64,000 bases of DNA. Source: Tethya wilhelma (Eukaryota > Porifera > Demospongiae > Tethyida > Tethyidae). The stretch spans positions 5,412,695-5,476,694 of the forward strand of contig CAXIPT010000004.1 in the NCBI GenBank assembly GCA_964030475.1, written 5' to 3'. The notes below the pieces were generated by a model. The model saw only the letters and a list, made by a program, of their open reading frames with translations. It was not told the DNA's origin and did no database searches. This document shows positions 41,637 to 52,963 of the stretch, piece after piece (position 1 is the first letter of the stretch; each line of letters opens with the position of its first letter). The translations under genes and the position numbers were made by a program.

Positions 41637-43982
41637 CTACTTCAATTCTACTTCCACTGTGGTAGAAGTGGAGCTCTCACCATGAGAGCCAGTCTTAAAC
41701 TGACAGCACACCACAATCAAGATGATGATGACAACAATCAGTGCGATAAGAAACAAGCCCAATATCACACCGAGAGCGATTGTAGTATCGCGAAACTGAT
41801 CCAACTCTTTATTCAAATCTCTCAACTCAGCTTCAGACGGCGTGATGGGAACTAGCGGAGGGAAATTGCCACAGACTGGAAAACTAGCCGGTCGGGAAGC
41901 AGCGTTAGTTTGAAAAGACGTCTCATTCACTACTAGTGCCATTCCTCCGAGAAGATGAGGCTCGATGTGGCAATGCATGATCCACCATCCCCAGTTGTTA
42001 CGTGGGAAGCGAATCCTTACATAGCCACCAACTGGAACAATGACGGTGTCTTTTAATGGGCACGTATCAGTGTCCATGCACGGTGAGGGAGGTGGGGTGT
42101 TATTATTGCTCCAAACTAGGCTGGTATTGCATTCGTTCTCATTGCATGCTATATTGGGATTTGAACTATTGATCGATCCATTTTCGTAGTAGGTCGGGTA
42201 GCCAATATCTAACACAAAGTAGTGGTGGCCGTGAAGGTGAACTGGATGACTAGTACTCTCATTGAACTTGAAAGTGTCCTTAGACTTTTTAGGAATATTA
42301 ACATATACGAATTCGACAGAATCAGTTTCAGTGTTTACATGGTTAACACATCGAAGTTTAATCACATTTTCGTTACTTAAAGGATTGAATGGTGACATAG
42401 GATCATCTGGAACACAAAAGGAATTAGGACTTGTTTCATCTGCTTGAGTCAGTAGTGGACTATCTGGGACCTCAAATGAACGACCATTTATCGAAGGGCC
42501 GTTGGAAAAGCCAAACGTCAGGAAAAGTGAAGGATTGACATTATCGGAAGGCACAGGTTGAGGGTTGCTCAGTTGTAGGTCTACGACACTGATGCATTGG
42601 ATGTTTAGGTTGCTGGGATAGTTTTGAAACGGACAGTTTAAAGCAAAGCACTGATCTGATGATGAATCGCAACGAGCTAGAGGATCATAGGAATCATCAA
42701 AATCGTCAGGGAGGGTATCACTTGCATCATTATAGTGGAGAACACCATAGACACGATGAGCTTTGATGCAGTAACTCCTATTAGTCAACACGTCAGGGTT
42801 TTCCAGAGTCTCGGCCACCATAAGATAGTTGTCCACGGTTTGATTTGCCTCGAGAACAAAGTCATATCGCTCTCCTATGTGGACAATTATAAAGTCAACA
42901 TAATCGGTAATAGATGAAGGAACAGTAGCGTTGATACCATCTGTTGCTATCACTCGTAGTCGATGACCACTGATCGAAAAACGATAGGCAAAATCAACTT
43001 GCGAACCGATTAGTCGAAATCGATAACTTGTCCCTTGAGAAACGTTGAAAAAAGTCAAACTTGTGTTTGCCACACGTCGACAGTCATCAGCAGACGGTGT
43101 GTATCTCCAACCTCCGTAATTCATTAATCCAGCCATGAAAGGAGGATCCCCACCACCAGTTTGTGAGCCATCGTACGTTGTAGTAGCTTCATAAGATTTT
43201 GATGAATTAGTAGGATCGGCTAGAGAGAAAGGTGCTTCAATCCAAGAATCAGAATTGACTGGAAAGTACTTGAAGAAGGCTATAGTGTGATTTTCAGGCT
43301 CGTCAACCACGTGTGCAAAAGGGTCATCTGGTTGCGGTGCATCTGTTTCTAGGACTATTAGAGCTCCGTACATACCATTGCTGCGTTCGTCATACTGGTG
43401 GGAGTGATACCAGTAGGTCCCGGCTGGAAACAGCCAAAAATCGTATAGGAAGCTATCACCAGGTTGAATCGGGCATTGGGTAACAAAAGGCACTCCATCC
43501 ATGAATTGGCTGCCGTTTACGTGCTGTCCGTGCCAATGAAGAGTGATAGCTTCTTTACCGAGGTCGTTTATAACATTGATTTGCACACGCTGGTTTTTAT
43601 AGCCGATCAAAATTGGGCCAGGTAGCTGGTCATTGATTACGAGCAAATTTCTTCTTGATATTCCGTCACCAACGATAGGTTGGAAAATCATTTTGTTATC
43701 AATGGAATCGTCTTCATACACCGATTTAAATCCTCCATCTTCCGTGACCTCCACAGGTGTTGAATTGCCTCCTCTGCTTCCATCCTCATTGACAGAATAA
43801 GCATTGAGAGTTTGCATGTAGCTGACAGTGAGGGTAATCTTGCAAGGGTCATCGGTTTGGTTACATCTTATGGCCCTTATCGGCTGCACAAACTGAGCTT
43901 CATTTGAGCACTGGACTTGCAAGAAAGTAACACAAGCACCACACAATAGTAGTGCTATGCTGTAAGTCTGGTCAGTGAGCAT
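41637..43982 (-). CDS. membrane-anchored laccase-like multicopper oxidase
   Basis: A 781-residue single-exon type I membrane protein. Signal peptide residues 1-25; first cupredoxin domain with copper motifs HWHG (149-152) and HSH (193-195); a middle cupredoxin domain about 230-410; C-terminal domain with HPVHLHGHH (579-587) and HCHIEPHLLGGM (670-681). All ten expected copper-ligand His/Cys positions are visible, and the axial position is Met, typical of lower redox potential. A membrane helix at about 735-759 is followed by a 22-residue tail. The likely reaction is oxidation of phenols or metal ions with reduction of O2 to water at the cell surface; the substrate cannot be told. Many N-glycosylation sites. 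No intron is seen. Confidence 0.9.
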   Translation of the reverse strand: MLTDQTYSIALLLCGACVTFLQVQCSNEAQFVQPIRAIRCNQTDDPCKITLTVSYMQTLNAYSVNEDGSRGGNSTPVEVTEDGGFKSVYEDDSIDNKMIFQPIVGDGISRRNLLVINDQLPGPILIGYKNQRVQINVINDLGKEAITLHWHGQHVNGSQFMDGVPFVTQCPIQPGDSFLYDFWLFPAGTYWYHSHQYDERSNGMYGALIVLETDAPQPDDPFAHVVDEPENHTIAFFKYFPVNSDSWIEAPFSLADPTNSSKSYEATTTYDGSQTGGGDPPFMAGLMNYGGWRYTPSADDCRRVANTSLTFFNVSQGTSYRFRLIGSQVDFAYRFSISGHRLRVIATDGINATVPSSITDYVDFIIVHIGERYDFVLEANQTVDNYLMVAETLENPDVLTNRSYCIKAHRVYGVLHYNDASDTLPDDFDDSYDPLARCDSSSDQCFALNCPFQNYPSNLNIQCISVVDLQLSNPQPVPSDNVNPSLFLTFGFSNGPSINGRSFEVPDSPLLTQADETSPNSFCVPDDPMSPFNPLSNENVIKLRCVNHVNTETDSVEFVYVNIPKKSKDTFKFNESTSHPVHLHGHHYFVLDIGYPTYYENGSINSSNPNIACNENECNTSLVWSNNNTPPPSPCMDTDTCPLKDTVIVPVGGYVRIRFPRNNWGWWIMHCHIEPHLLGGMALVVNETSFQTNAASRPASFPVCGNFPPLVPITPSEAELRDLNKELDQFRDTTIALGVILGLFLIALIVVIIILIVVCCQFKTGSHGESSTSTTVEVELK

Positions 43983-45164
43983 TTTACTAGTTGACTTAAT
44001 AAGAGTGCTGTATAGAGGACAGTTGTAAATGCTATCAGATATTGTTCAAAACTAAATTTGTTCAACTATATATGCTAGTATACTATTAGTAGTTTCGTTT
44101 AATATTGCTAGCAACACTAGTATACTGACAGTATACAGGTATGTAGGAATCAAGGTGTTTTTATAGGAAATGCTTATATTCTATACATTTTTTAAGTCAT
44201 AGTTTTATTTGCTCCACATAGTACTATGCTATATTCGTGCATTTTCAAGTGTGCATGTATTCGCAGAAGAAACCTGAGCACTATGGTGTATTTCAACCCT
44301 ATCATTTTTTTATTTTCCTATATACACTACCCACCTTTTCCTTGTTTGCTAGAATGGTATCTGCTGGTGCAGAATTAGTACAATCCTGGTAACAAGATAT
44401 ATTCTTCAATATTTATACTATGACATTACATTATATGTTGTATAGTTAACTTATACATGAGAATTGTCATAGGCCTATGAAACAAATATGACGTTCAATT
44501 AACTATGCAATTTCAATACAATTGATCTCATATCATTGAGTGAATCCGGCATATTATATGGTCATTGGTTAACTCTGAAACATGAATAATTCACAGAATG
44601 GAGGAAATGTAGGAAATGTACAGTAATTATAATACTTGTCAAGTGACCAAATCTCAGAATACTGACTGCTCAGGTTGTAGCAATTATAAGGCTTTGAACT
44701 ACAAGACCTAGCCTAACAACAATATATGTCAAGAGCGTACCATATAAAGGCTTGAATGGATTATACATGAGCACAAATTTTGGCAGTTTCTCTAAGAGAG
44801 TAGTTTACTGTTAACTTTCTTTTTATGGTATATATGTGTTCCAGGTTTCCGTCTTTTTATAGCCACTATGGGAGTTTGAACCGTATTATTATCTACCCAT
44901 ATGTATATGATTTGTTTGTTTGTTTTTTGTTTGATCTGTAGCAAGGCATATTATGTTGACCAAATATTTCCACGCCTGCATGTATTCGTATTAGTCTAGA
45001 CAATGTAATGCAGTTAGTGAATACATATAATTATGCAGTAAGTACCGTACATGAATACTTATGATTAATTGGGGCGAGCCTGAGTGAGCCCCAGATAGTG
45101 AGTAGTAGAGTGGAAGCATCTGTCTCTCATAGTTGGGCTTTGTGTGTATGATGTGTATTGAGTA
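43983..45164. other. intergenic, AT-rich
   Basis: No gene. Contains the repeat shared with 40370-40450, and at 45073-45150 a GAGCCTGAG/CCCAGATAG segment also found at 51944-52040. Confidence 0.5.
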
Positions 45165-45403
45165 CCGTATAGCGGGAAATTTTCGCAGGGTTCAAATTTT
45201 CGCGATTTTCGCGGTGGTGATCTGACCGCGAAAAAAAGAATCGTGAAAATTTTAACACGTAACTCGAATAGCGCTTGCGCATGTACGTCTTTGCTGGATG
45301 TATAGAATACGTGAAAATTTGAACCGCGAAAAAAACGAACTAGCGTTCCTACATGCTTTATCGCGAAAATTTGAACCTGCGAAAATTTCCCGCTATACGG
45401 TAT
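45165..45403. mobile_element. MITE with TACCGTATAGCGGGAAATTTTC ends
   Basis: ACCGTATAGCGGGAAATTTTC (45163) is inverted at GAAAATTTCCCGCTATACGGT (45383-45403). The interior has three pairs of TTCGCGGT/ACCGCGAA. Confidence 0.85.
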
Positions 45404-45458
45404 TATGATAATGATCTTCTCAAACTTGAGTGCTGAGTATGCATGTGATTTGAAATAT

Positions 45459-46520
45459 TTAGATAGTCACTTCCTCGTATGTGTGGTATGTGGCTTCGTC
45501 TTGAAGTTCTTGATCATTGTTAGAGCTGTTAATTGGAACTTCATAGTATTCTGCCTCGAGTTGATTTGCTGGACAAACTGATAATCCGTATGCTGGATTA
45601 TTTGTGAGCTGTGTTACTCGTGAATCTGGTCTCTTATTCCTAGTAGATACATGCAGTGGAATGTTTGTATGTGTACATTATAATCACAAATGATCTCACG
45701 TATAAGTGGGAAAATATGTGCATAATTTCTTACCATTTTCTTTTTTTTAATGCTCTTCCTGTTGCTCTCACTGCCATTGCAATCATAAATAATATTGGTA
45801 CAATACTCATTGACAGTGGTCGTAAGTAGTGCACCACTACTACTGCTACCATCATTACTCAAAGGTGTTGTTGAGATCATGACTGACTCTGTCTTTTTGT
45901 GCTGGAGTTGTGGAGAGCTACTGGTAGGAGTTGGCTCCCAGTATGATGATTGTTTCACAGGAGATTGGCTAGTAGGAGTTGGTTCCCAGTTTGATGATTG
46001 TTTTGTAGGAGTGCTACTAGTAAGAGTTGGCACCCAGCTTGAAGATGCTGTAGTTTGCAGTGGTTCTTGTTTATGGAGTTTAGAATCTATGTTAGGCCCG
46101 GTGACTGTAGTATGTTCCTGAGTGTAGGGAGCGGGTATTGGTGGCGGTGTGGTTGTACATTCTTGATTAACTCTCAGAATTGTCGTGCTTGTGATGGTGA
46201 CAGTCTTTGTGTGTTGTACACACTCTGTTGGTGTCACAGTGAAAGTGTGCATTTGTGTCTCAGTATCTACTGCTGTGTCCATTTTCTTATTTATAGGCAT
46301 GCTATCTCTATTGATTGTAGATCCCTGGTGCAATTTGAGTATGCTTGGTGATAATATTGACAGCATGACCGGTTCCAATCTAAGGGGGAAAAAAATTTAA
46401 GAATTAAAGCAGCAAGAAATAGCATAAAATTACATGTGTATAGATTGAGTACTTACAACCATGTGCCATTACAGCCAAGCTCCATGAAGCCCATAAGAAC
46501 ACTGCCGCACATATCTTTAT
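45459..46520 (-). pseudogene. gene A: mucin-like tyrosine-motif membrane protein, broken
   Basis: Three exons as in gene C: 46520-46457 (signal peptide), 46379-45734 (ectodomain + membrane helix), 45639-45459 (tail). The start codon position reads ATA where genes B and C have ATG. Exon 2 carries an extra TA (near 46293) creating a stop, and lacks five bases present in gene B before the membrane helix (near 45815), shifting the helix out of frame. The ectodomain has repeated KQSSNWEPTPTS units and TKTVTITST motifs. The tail reads NNPAYGLSV, EYYEVP and TYHTYEEV, so it has several possible phosphotyrosine sites including an NPxY motif. The tail frame itself is intact. Confidence 0.65.
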
Positions 46521-47035
46521 TATCTTTCACTCGCAGTTCAAGATCTTATTACATCAACACTGTGCACACTGTATTATACTGAATTTGCATCCAATAACTT
46601 GTGATACATGAAAAAGTTGCAGTGTGTGCGCAGTATTTATATCAAGTAGAAATCCAACTACACCTAAATATGGTCTTGTACAAGCCTGAGAATAACCCAG
46701 CACAAATATTAATTCATGGGAAGTGGTTGTTGTTCTTACAAATTCTTGTAGATGTATGTATCCATTGGTCATATATTGACCTAAAATAAAGATATATAGA
46801 TGCAGGGCCATCCTCCTCCCATGCATCATATGCCTAAACCACAACGATGTATATCTTTCCCCTTTGCCTATACACATGCAACCTACAGTGTACCAATTAA
46901 GACATGTCTCTACTATTTCCCTCGTATGATAGTAAATATGGTAACTTATGGACTCCTTCCCAGGCTCTCTCCCTGTTTACCTTACACCCACAGAAGGAAG
47001 GAGAGAACCTGGGCATGACTAAGATATCACAAGTA
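45795..47035. repeat. segmental duplication, copy 1 (pairs with 57656-58955)
   Basis: The exon 2 and exon 1 region plus about 500 bp upstream of gene A are repeated around gene B with high identity, ending near the foldback element at 47036. Confidence 0.85.
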
Positions 47036-47408
47036 TAGTAAAAATTTCATAAAAATTAGCAGTGTAGGAATGGGCAGTGCAGTAAAAAGGAAGGAAACAA
47101 GGCTGGGACTTTAAATTTCGGCACATGACTACTTCATTTCTGGACGTCGTGGTCTCTATCATAGAATCATGATTAAAATTCTGATTTCAATGTCAGTGAA
47201 TGAAGTCATGGTTTATTTAGAAGGTATACAGGCAACCTATGTGAGCTTGGAAAACTTTGAAAATGAAGTAGTCATGTGCCGAAATTTAAAGTCCCAGCCT
47301 TGTTTCCTTNAAGTAGTCATGTGCCGAAATTTAAAGTCCCAGCCTTGTTTCCTTCCTTTTTACAGCACTGCCCATTCCTACACTGCTAATTTTTATGAAA
47401 TTTTTACT
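47036..47408. mobile_element. foldback MITE with embedded N joint
   Basis: 47036-47134 is inverted at 47311-47408 (GAAGTAGTCATGTGCCGAAA, GCACTGCCCATTCCTACACT, AATTTTTATGAAATTTTTACTATA). A 44-bp block (47266-47309) is repeated at 47311-47354 around an N at 47310, so part of the left joint is an assembly artefact. The family also occurs at 49747-49855 and 56951-57060. Confidence 0.8.
47310..47310. other. single-N assembly joint
   Basis: Flanked by 44 identical bases on both sides, as expected for unmerged overlapping contig ends. Confidence 0.95.
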
Positions 47409-47535
47409 ATACTTGTTTGTTCACTTTTTTCAACACTAAGGTGCTCAATTGCAATGGAGTATAAGCTTTCAGAGACTGGTCAGTCTCTACAAAAAGCATG
47501 AGCTACTGCTTTCAAGTACACTGGATGCGCATGCG

Positions 47536-47538
<3 letters not shown>

Positions 47539-47581
<43 letters not shown>
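47539..47581 (+). repeat. (ATT)n microsatellite
   Basis: About 14 uninterrupted ATT units. Confidence 0.95.
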
Positions 47582-47639
47582 TGAAAAACACGCCACAAAC
47601 AGGCGCAAAGGGGGAAAGGGGGAACAAGACACACAATAA

Positions 47640-48427
47640 TTAGGTTATAGAAGACTTCATAATTCTCGATCTAGTTCTTCGCGCAATAGGTAACCAAATA
47701 TCATCAGTGCCTTCATCTGTACTCCCAATTTCGAGGCCAGGTACGCCATCCTTCCACTCCAATACGACAGAAGCACACTTGCTAGCTGGAATTACATCAA
47801 CTTCCTCATCACTTTCACTTGCAGGTCTGATACCATGCTGGGAAGAGATCTTAATAGGTGACCACGTAACAGAACCATCGTTTGCCTCGCAACAGAGACC
47901 TGGGTTATCCTCATCAACCTCATGGTAGTACACATCATAGCTTTTATCATCAAAACATGATTGATCAAGGCTAACTTTTGTAGCAGGAACCATCTCTGGC
48001 TCGATCATCACAATAATATGAGTGTCAGCAGAAAGAGGTTTCTCCTGTGATGGTGAACTACTGGTAGCTGACGGAAGAGGGTCTGGTAGAAGATGGTTTG
48101 AAGTCAGCTCAGAGGTACCAGGATTAAGAGTAGTAAGAGGTACATCATCCTTCACAACAGACACAGAATGGTGGTAGGCATTAACTGGAAATTCAGTGTC
48201 ATTTCTCTGATGGTTTTGCACAGCTTCAGCACCAACATGAGAGTCAGAATTAGGTAACATAGAAAGGTTAGGACTAGTAGCAATCTTCCGTCGTCTTCTT
48301 CTATTTCTCTTACGTTTAGGTGGAGCTTTAGCCACACAATTGGAAACTGTAGGCCAGAAAAAGCTCACACTGATGCCACTATTAGACTTTCTCAGATCCC
48401 AGCACGCGTCACGGAGGTGTAAGTTGG
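47640..48427 (-). CDS. uncharacterised 3'-terminal exon, function unknown
   Basis: An open frame of about 262 residues following a good acceptor (pyrimidine-rich, ACTTTGCAG at 48428). It starts EANLHLRDACWDLRKS and has no ATG at its head, so earlier exons are expected but I cannot find them. Features: an aromatic FFWP segment, a very basic KRKRNRRRRRK patch (residues about 40-52, a likely nuclear signal), a long Ser/Pro-rich middle, an acidic section (SESDEEVDV) and a basic end. No known domain recognised. A transposon-derived ORF is possible given the repeats on both sides. Confidence 0.4.
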
Positions 48428-48559
48428 CTTCCTGCAAAGTAGCAAGAACTGGGAGAGGGAAACCCAGACTGTGTAAACCAGAACGATCACCTTTAACAAA
48501 TTATGACAACTGAGATTGGCTTAGTGGCCTTTTTTTTTTATGCATGCAAACCACGTGGT

Positions 48560-49588
48560 CTGTTGACGACCTTTACCTACATCAAGATGGCTACATTCAA
48601 GTACAGTATTTTATACCAGAGTTTTAAAATGCCTAGATTTTGTTTGTTAAATAGCTTTTAGGCACCAAATGAGTATAAAAGGACGTAGTTCGGATGAAGT
48701 CAAGTTGCACTGTACAGTTAAAGCTGGCTGAATGCCTTTTGTTTGTCTGGAAATCGCGTTCAAGTTTGTCAGTTAGGAAGGAAGAAAGGAAGGAAGGAAG
48801 GAAGAAGAAAACAAAATTGCACTGTTCTGGCTTCCCGCCAGCGCTCTCTCCAGAGTGCTCTAGAAAGTTTCTGTGAGTTTTGTTGATGTATACACTTAGA
48901 AAACTATCCAAGGGAGGCTTTAATCCATGTCTGAAGGCTTAGCTGTCATTCTCTGAAAGTTTATGAGCATAAACATTTTGTATTGTGTCTATGGGACAGT
49001 CGGCCCATTCCTACTATACGTACTACCGTACGTATGATNNNNNNNNNNNNNNNNNNNNNNNNNNNNNNNNNNNNNNNNNNNNNNNNNNNNNNNNNNNNNN
49101 NNNNNNNNNNNNNNNNNNNNNNNNNNNNNTAAAATGGCTAAATAAAAAGTACAGTATTTTATATCAAGAGTTTCAAAGCTGCCTAGATTTTGTTTGCTGC
49201 CTTTTCGCCAGCAAACAAGTAGAAAAGGACGTACTACAGATGAATTAAAGTCTTACTATATGATCAAAGTTGGCTCAATGCCTTTTGTTTGTCTGGAAAT
49301 CGCGTTCAAGTAAGTCAGTTAGGAAGGAAGTAAGGAAGTAAGGAAGTAAGGAAGGGGAGAACAAAATTGCACTGTTGTGGCTTCTCGCCAGCGCTCTCTC
49401 CAGAGTGCTCTACAAACTTTCTGCCAGTTTTCTTGGTTAGTACAGTAAGTACACTGTCTGTGGGAGGCTATTAAATGCATTTGAGGGCTTAGCTTTCTTT
49501 CCTTGAAAGTTTATAAGCATGGACATTTTGTATTGTGTCAATGGGGCAGTCGGCCCATTCCTACTATACGTACTACCGTACGTATGAT
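48560..49588. mobile_element. two adjacent copies of a MITE ending GTCGGCCCATTCCTACTATACG
   Basis: 48560-49038 and 49130-49588 both read from GATGGCTACATT or equivalent through GGAAATCGCGTTCAAGT and end TACGTACTACCGTACGTATGAT. The same element is at 57170-57650. (GAAG)n runs occur in each. A 91-bp gap separates the copies. Confidence 0.75.
49039..49129. other. 91-bp assembly gap
   Basis: Run of N between two repeat copies. Confidence 0.99.
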
Positions 49589-50036
49589 ACCCCAGTTTAA
49601 GTTATACCTGTCTGTTATAGTTTACTCCACCCCTTAGCCAACTGATTAGTATAGTAACTGTATCATCATAGGAATTAGCTATGTTACATACAAATCATAT
49701 TGCATTTACGTCTCTGAGGATCTATGTGAGAGGTCAAGAATAAAAATGAAGTAGTCATGTGCCGAAACTGAGACCATGCCTTGTTCCAATACTTTTTACT
49801 GCACTGCCCATTCCTACACTACTGATTTTTTGAAATTTTTACTACTTGTTATATATATATATATGCATGCTAGGAATTTGTTTAATTGACACAACTTAAA
49901 CACTGGCAAATGCTAGTTGTAGTTTCAATTAAGATACTCTGTGGTATTCCCTTTGTGATTGTGATATGCATTATTTAGAACTCACTAGCAGATATATTAT
50001 ATGATCTGAAAAAGTACAACATTTGCTACACCTGCT

Positions 50037-51395
50037 CTAGCTCTGGCCAACAATTGCTATTTCTACTGAGTTAGATCCATTGATGTGACTATTAGCAGTG
50101 AAGCCGCCCACCACCATCAGTTCATTGGTGGGGAGAAAAACTGCAAAACAGCCATTTCGACTAGTATTCATCTGACTGATAACCTCCCATGTGTTGGAAG
50201 TGGGATGGTATTGATAAACATTACAGCCAGTGATGGCCAACAGTCGATCATAAAGTGTGACAAGAGAGGGTCGTGTAGCTGGGAGATCAGCAACTTGGCT
50301 CCATACAGTAGACCTGCGTCGAGTGATCAGTGATAGAAATTGAGATAAATGTTCCTGACAAGATAGGAAGAGATCAACCAGGGTGCAAGTGTATACTAAC
50401 TTGATACCTTGTAACATACTATACTTTTCGTATATTGATCCTCCACCAATGTAGATTTGTTTATGATGGATGGTTATTGAGAGAGGCTATTGAGGCTTGA
50501 GAGAGTGGTCCAGGAAGGTCTGCAGTGGATGACCATTGTCTGGTATCAATGTTCATGATTTCCACCATTTTTAGTGTGTTTCTATGTTGATCTATTCCTC
50601 CAGCAACTATCAGAGCATGTCCAGTACACATTGCTATTGTGTATTCTCTCTTGGTGGGCATTGGTGGGAACACTTTTATCCATCTCTTACTCCTGCCTTC
50701 CCCAGTGGGCATGCTTAGGAGCTGATTGGTCTCCACACCACCTATTGTAGTTAGATAGTTTTGGATGACAACTAGAGAACTGCGGTAATATGGACAGTCT
50801 GGTAATCGTTTCCAGGTCCTATTTTTTGGGTTATAACCATAAACAACACAGTTATCAGCCGCAAAATACACCATCTCACCATCAAAAATAGCATCTGACC
50901 TTCTTAACATCTCACGTGGTGCCTTTTTGCCCTCTCTCCACCTCAGAGTGAGGCTGTCCCTGGTTGCTGTGACTGTTCTAGTGCTGGTGTCAGAGTGATG
51001 AGTCTGTGGGGGGTCTCTGAGGCTTGGTTGTGGTTTAGCTAGTACCTCATTTGGTGGTTTTCTCTTGAACTGCTGTTCGAGTTCTTGGATTCGTGTCTGA
51101 AATAGAGCCATCACTTGTTGACTAGATTCAAGTTGCTGAGTGACCTGTTGCAGTTGTCTCTGTAGGTCTCTGATAGTTCCTCTCAGCCGTTGGCATTCTT
51201 GTTGACTAGTTACAATAGTCTGGTCCTTGTCTTTATAATGTCATTTTTCTCTTTTATTGCATCATCTTTTTGTTTTATGATGTCATCTTTGTCTTGAACC
51301 TGTTGTCGTAGTTTTTCCTCAAGAGTTTGAGCCTTTAGGAGTTGAATTGGTCTAAACCCAATTTTGGGTGTGTCCCTTTGTTGTTGCTTAGCCAT
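50037..51395 (-). pseudogene. kelch protein, kinase-less paralogue with two frameshifts
   Basis: ATG 51395 reads MAKQQQRDTPKIGFRPIQLL, the same start as the kinase-kelch gene at 55338, but then jumps directly to the coiled coil (EEKLRQQVQDKDD), so the kinase domain is deleted. A frameshift follows DIIK near 51215 and another near 50480 inside the kelch repeats. Kelch-type blades are visible as GYNPKNRTWKRLPDCP, LIVAGGIDQHRN, STADLP, YQYHPTSNTWEVISQMN and LMVVGGF. Either a pseudogene or a gene with sequencing indels. Confidence 0.7.
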
Positions 51396-52963
51396 ATTGC
51401 CTTTAGAGTATATAGCCTGACAGCAATTGTGAAGACTATAAGACTTGGCTGTATAGTTGTGATCCTTCTTAGCTTATTAGCAAGTCATTTAACTCTTTGA
51501 GTCTTGCATGAGCTCTAGTTTTTGGTCAGCAAGATATGATCATGTGATAATGGAAGTTTTGAGTCGGTCATCTATATAATAATATGATTTAATGTAACAC
51601 GTAAGGAATGCATGGCTATAGTATAGCTGTTATTGTAGTGAACAATTGGTGTATATATATAATATTATATGTTCTGATTATTATGATTGCTCCAATATTC
51701 ATCTGCATATGTACACATGAACAATGCATCTTTCGTGTATTGCCTTTTTGTCAGTATGTGAACTATAATCAGTGTTAGACTGTTCCATGTATATATGTAA
51801 TATGTATGTATGGCATTAGCTGTGACTTAATATTTGTGCAAAAAAAAACTTGTTGTGCTAAGTTTAATTTTATGCTGCTTAAATAGGCCTATATGGTGTC
51901 TTTTCTCACCTTTTATAATCTCAATATAAGATCGTGGCTGATTGGAGCAATAGCCTGAGCGAGTCCCAGATAGCGAGTAGTACAGCAGGGGCGTCTAGCC
52001 ATATGTCTTTCTGTCTGTCATCGTTAGGTTGGGCTTTGCATATCTTAATAAAAAGGCACAGAAACAGTTCAAGAGCAACGCCCAATAGAGAGATAGGCAG
52101 AAACAGAAGAAAGGGTTATTCAAGTTTCAAACTTGGTTCTTTTTCTCTGCATGACCAGTACTGATGCTAAGCAAGCCTCCATGGCATCACCGTTTTTCTG
52201 TCAACCGGCTTTAAATCTCATTCACAATCCTTCACGTAAACTAACTTTTGAGGTTCACACCAGAGTTATTTTACCGTTTTGTACTCCCACTGACACACAC
52301 AGCCAGACCCATTCTGAAAAAATATTTTCCATGCACTCGTTGTTCAACTCATGCTAAATGCTGCACTCGCTCAAGCTTGCCCCACAATGCCTATGTAGTG
52401 TCATATTATGTGACTGTATAACTATATTGAGTAACCTGTAACTGTTGTATGAAACAATGCCCCTTTTCCTCTTCCCAAGCAAATTATAGAGGGGGTTTTT
52501 TTGTACTCTGAGAATAATTTTAGTATGCTACATACTAGATCATTCTGCGTGAGCCAAATATGAGCATGAATTTATAGCTAGCTAGGGAATTATCTAAAGA
52601 TATGTAGTGATGGAATATTTTTTTGTTAGAATTATGTAAACCAGCTAGAGTTTGAGCTCCCTCTAGCACAGAATAGGGAAGTGGGCTATAATTAGTGTAT
52701 GTGTATCTATACATGTATGCTTGTTCTCTATTAATTAGCATTAATTAATAATTAGCTAGGCATTAAATATTTTCAAATTGGTAAATGCCAGGATGCATAA
52801 TGAAAGAAATGTATATTCACACATGACTTGTAATAATATTATTGTACATTTTCAAGTCCGTCTTTTGTAATAATAACATTATTCTAAAGATGACACTGCA
52901 AAAATGAATTTGATCAACTGTCAAATTATATATATAGCCTTGGAAATTAAAATGTCCTGCTTT
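51396..52963. other. intergenic spacer
   Basis: AT-rich with no gene. 51944-52040 resembles 45073-45150, and the short open frames 51934-52357 fall in that repeat. The remainder is unremarkable. Confidence 0.5.

Noticed and set aside
45614..46378. Gene A read as an intact 254-residue secreted protein
   Set aside because: It needs a start in a frame that disagrees with gene B and C exon structure and reads the membrane helix out of frame.
47539..47581. (ATT)n array considered as a CRISPR-like or satellite array
   Set aside because: Simple trinucleotide repeat without spacers.
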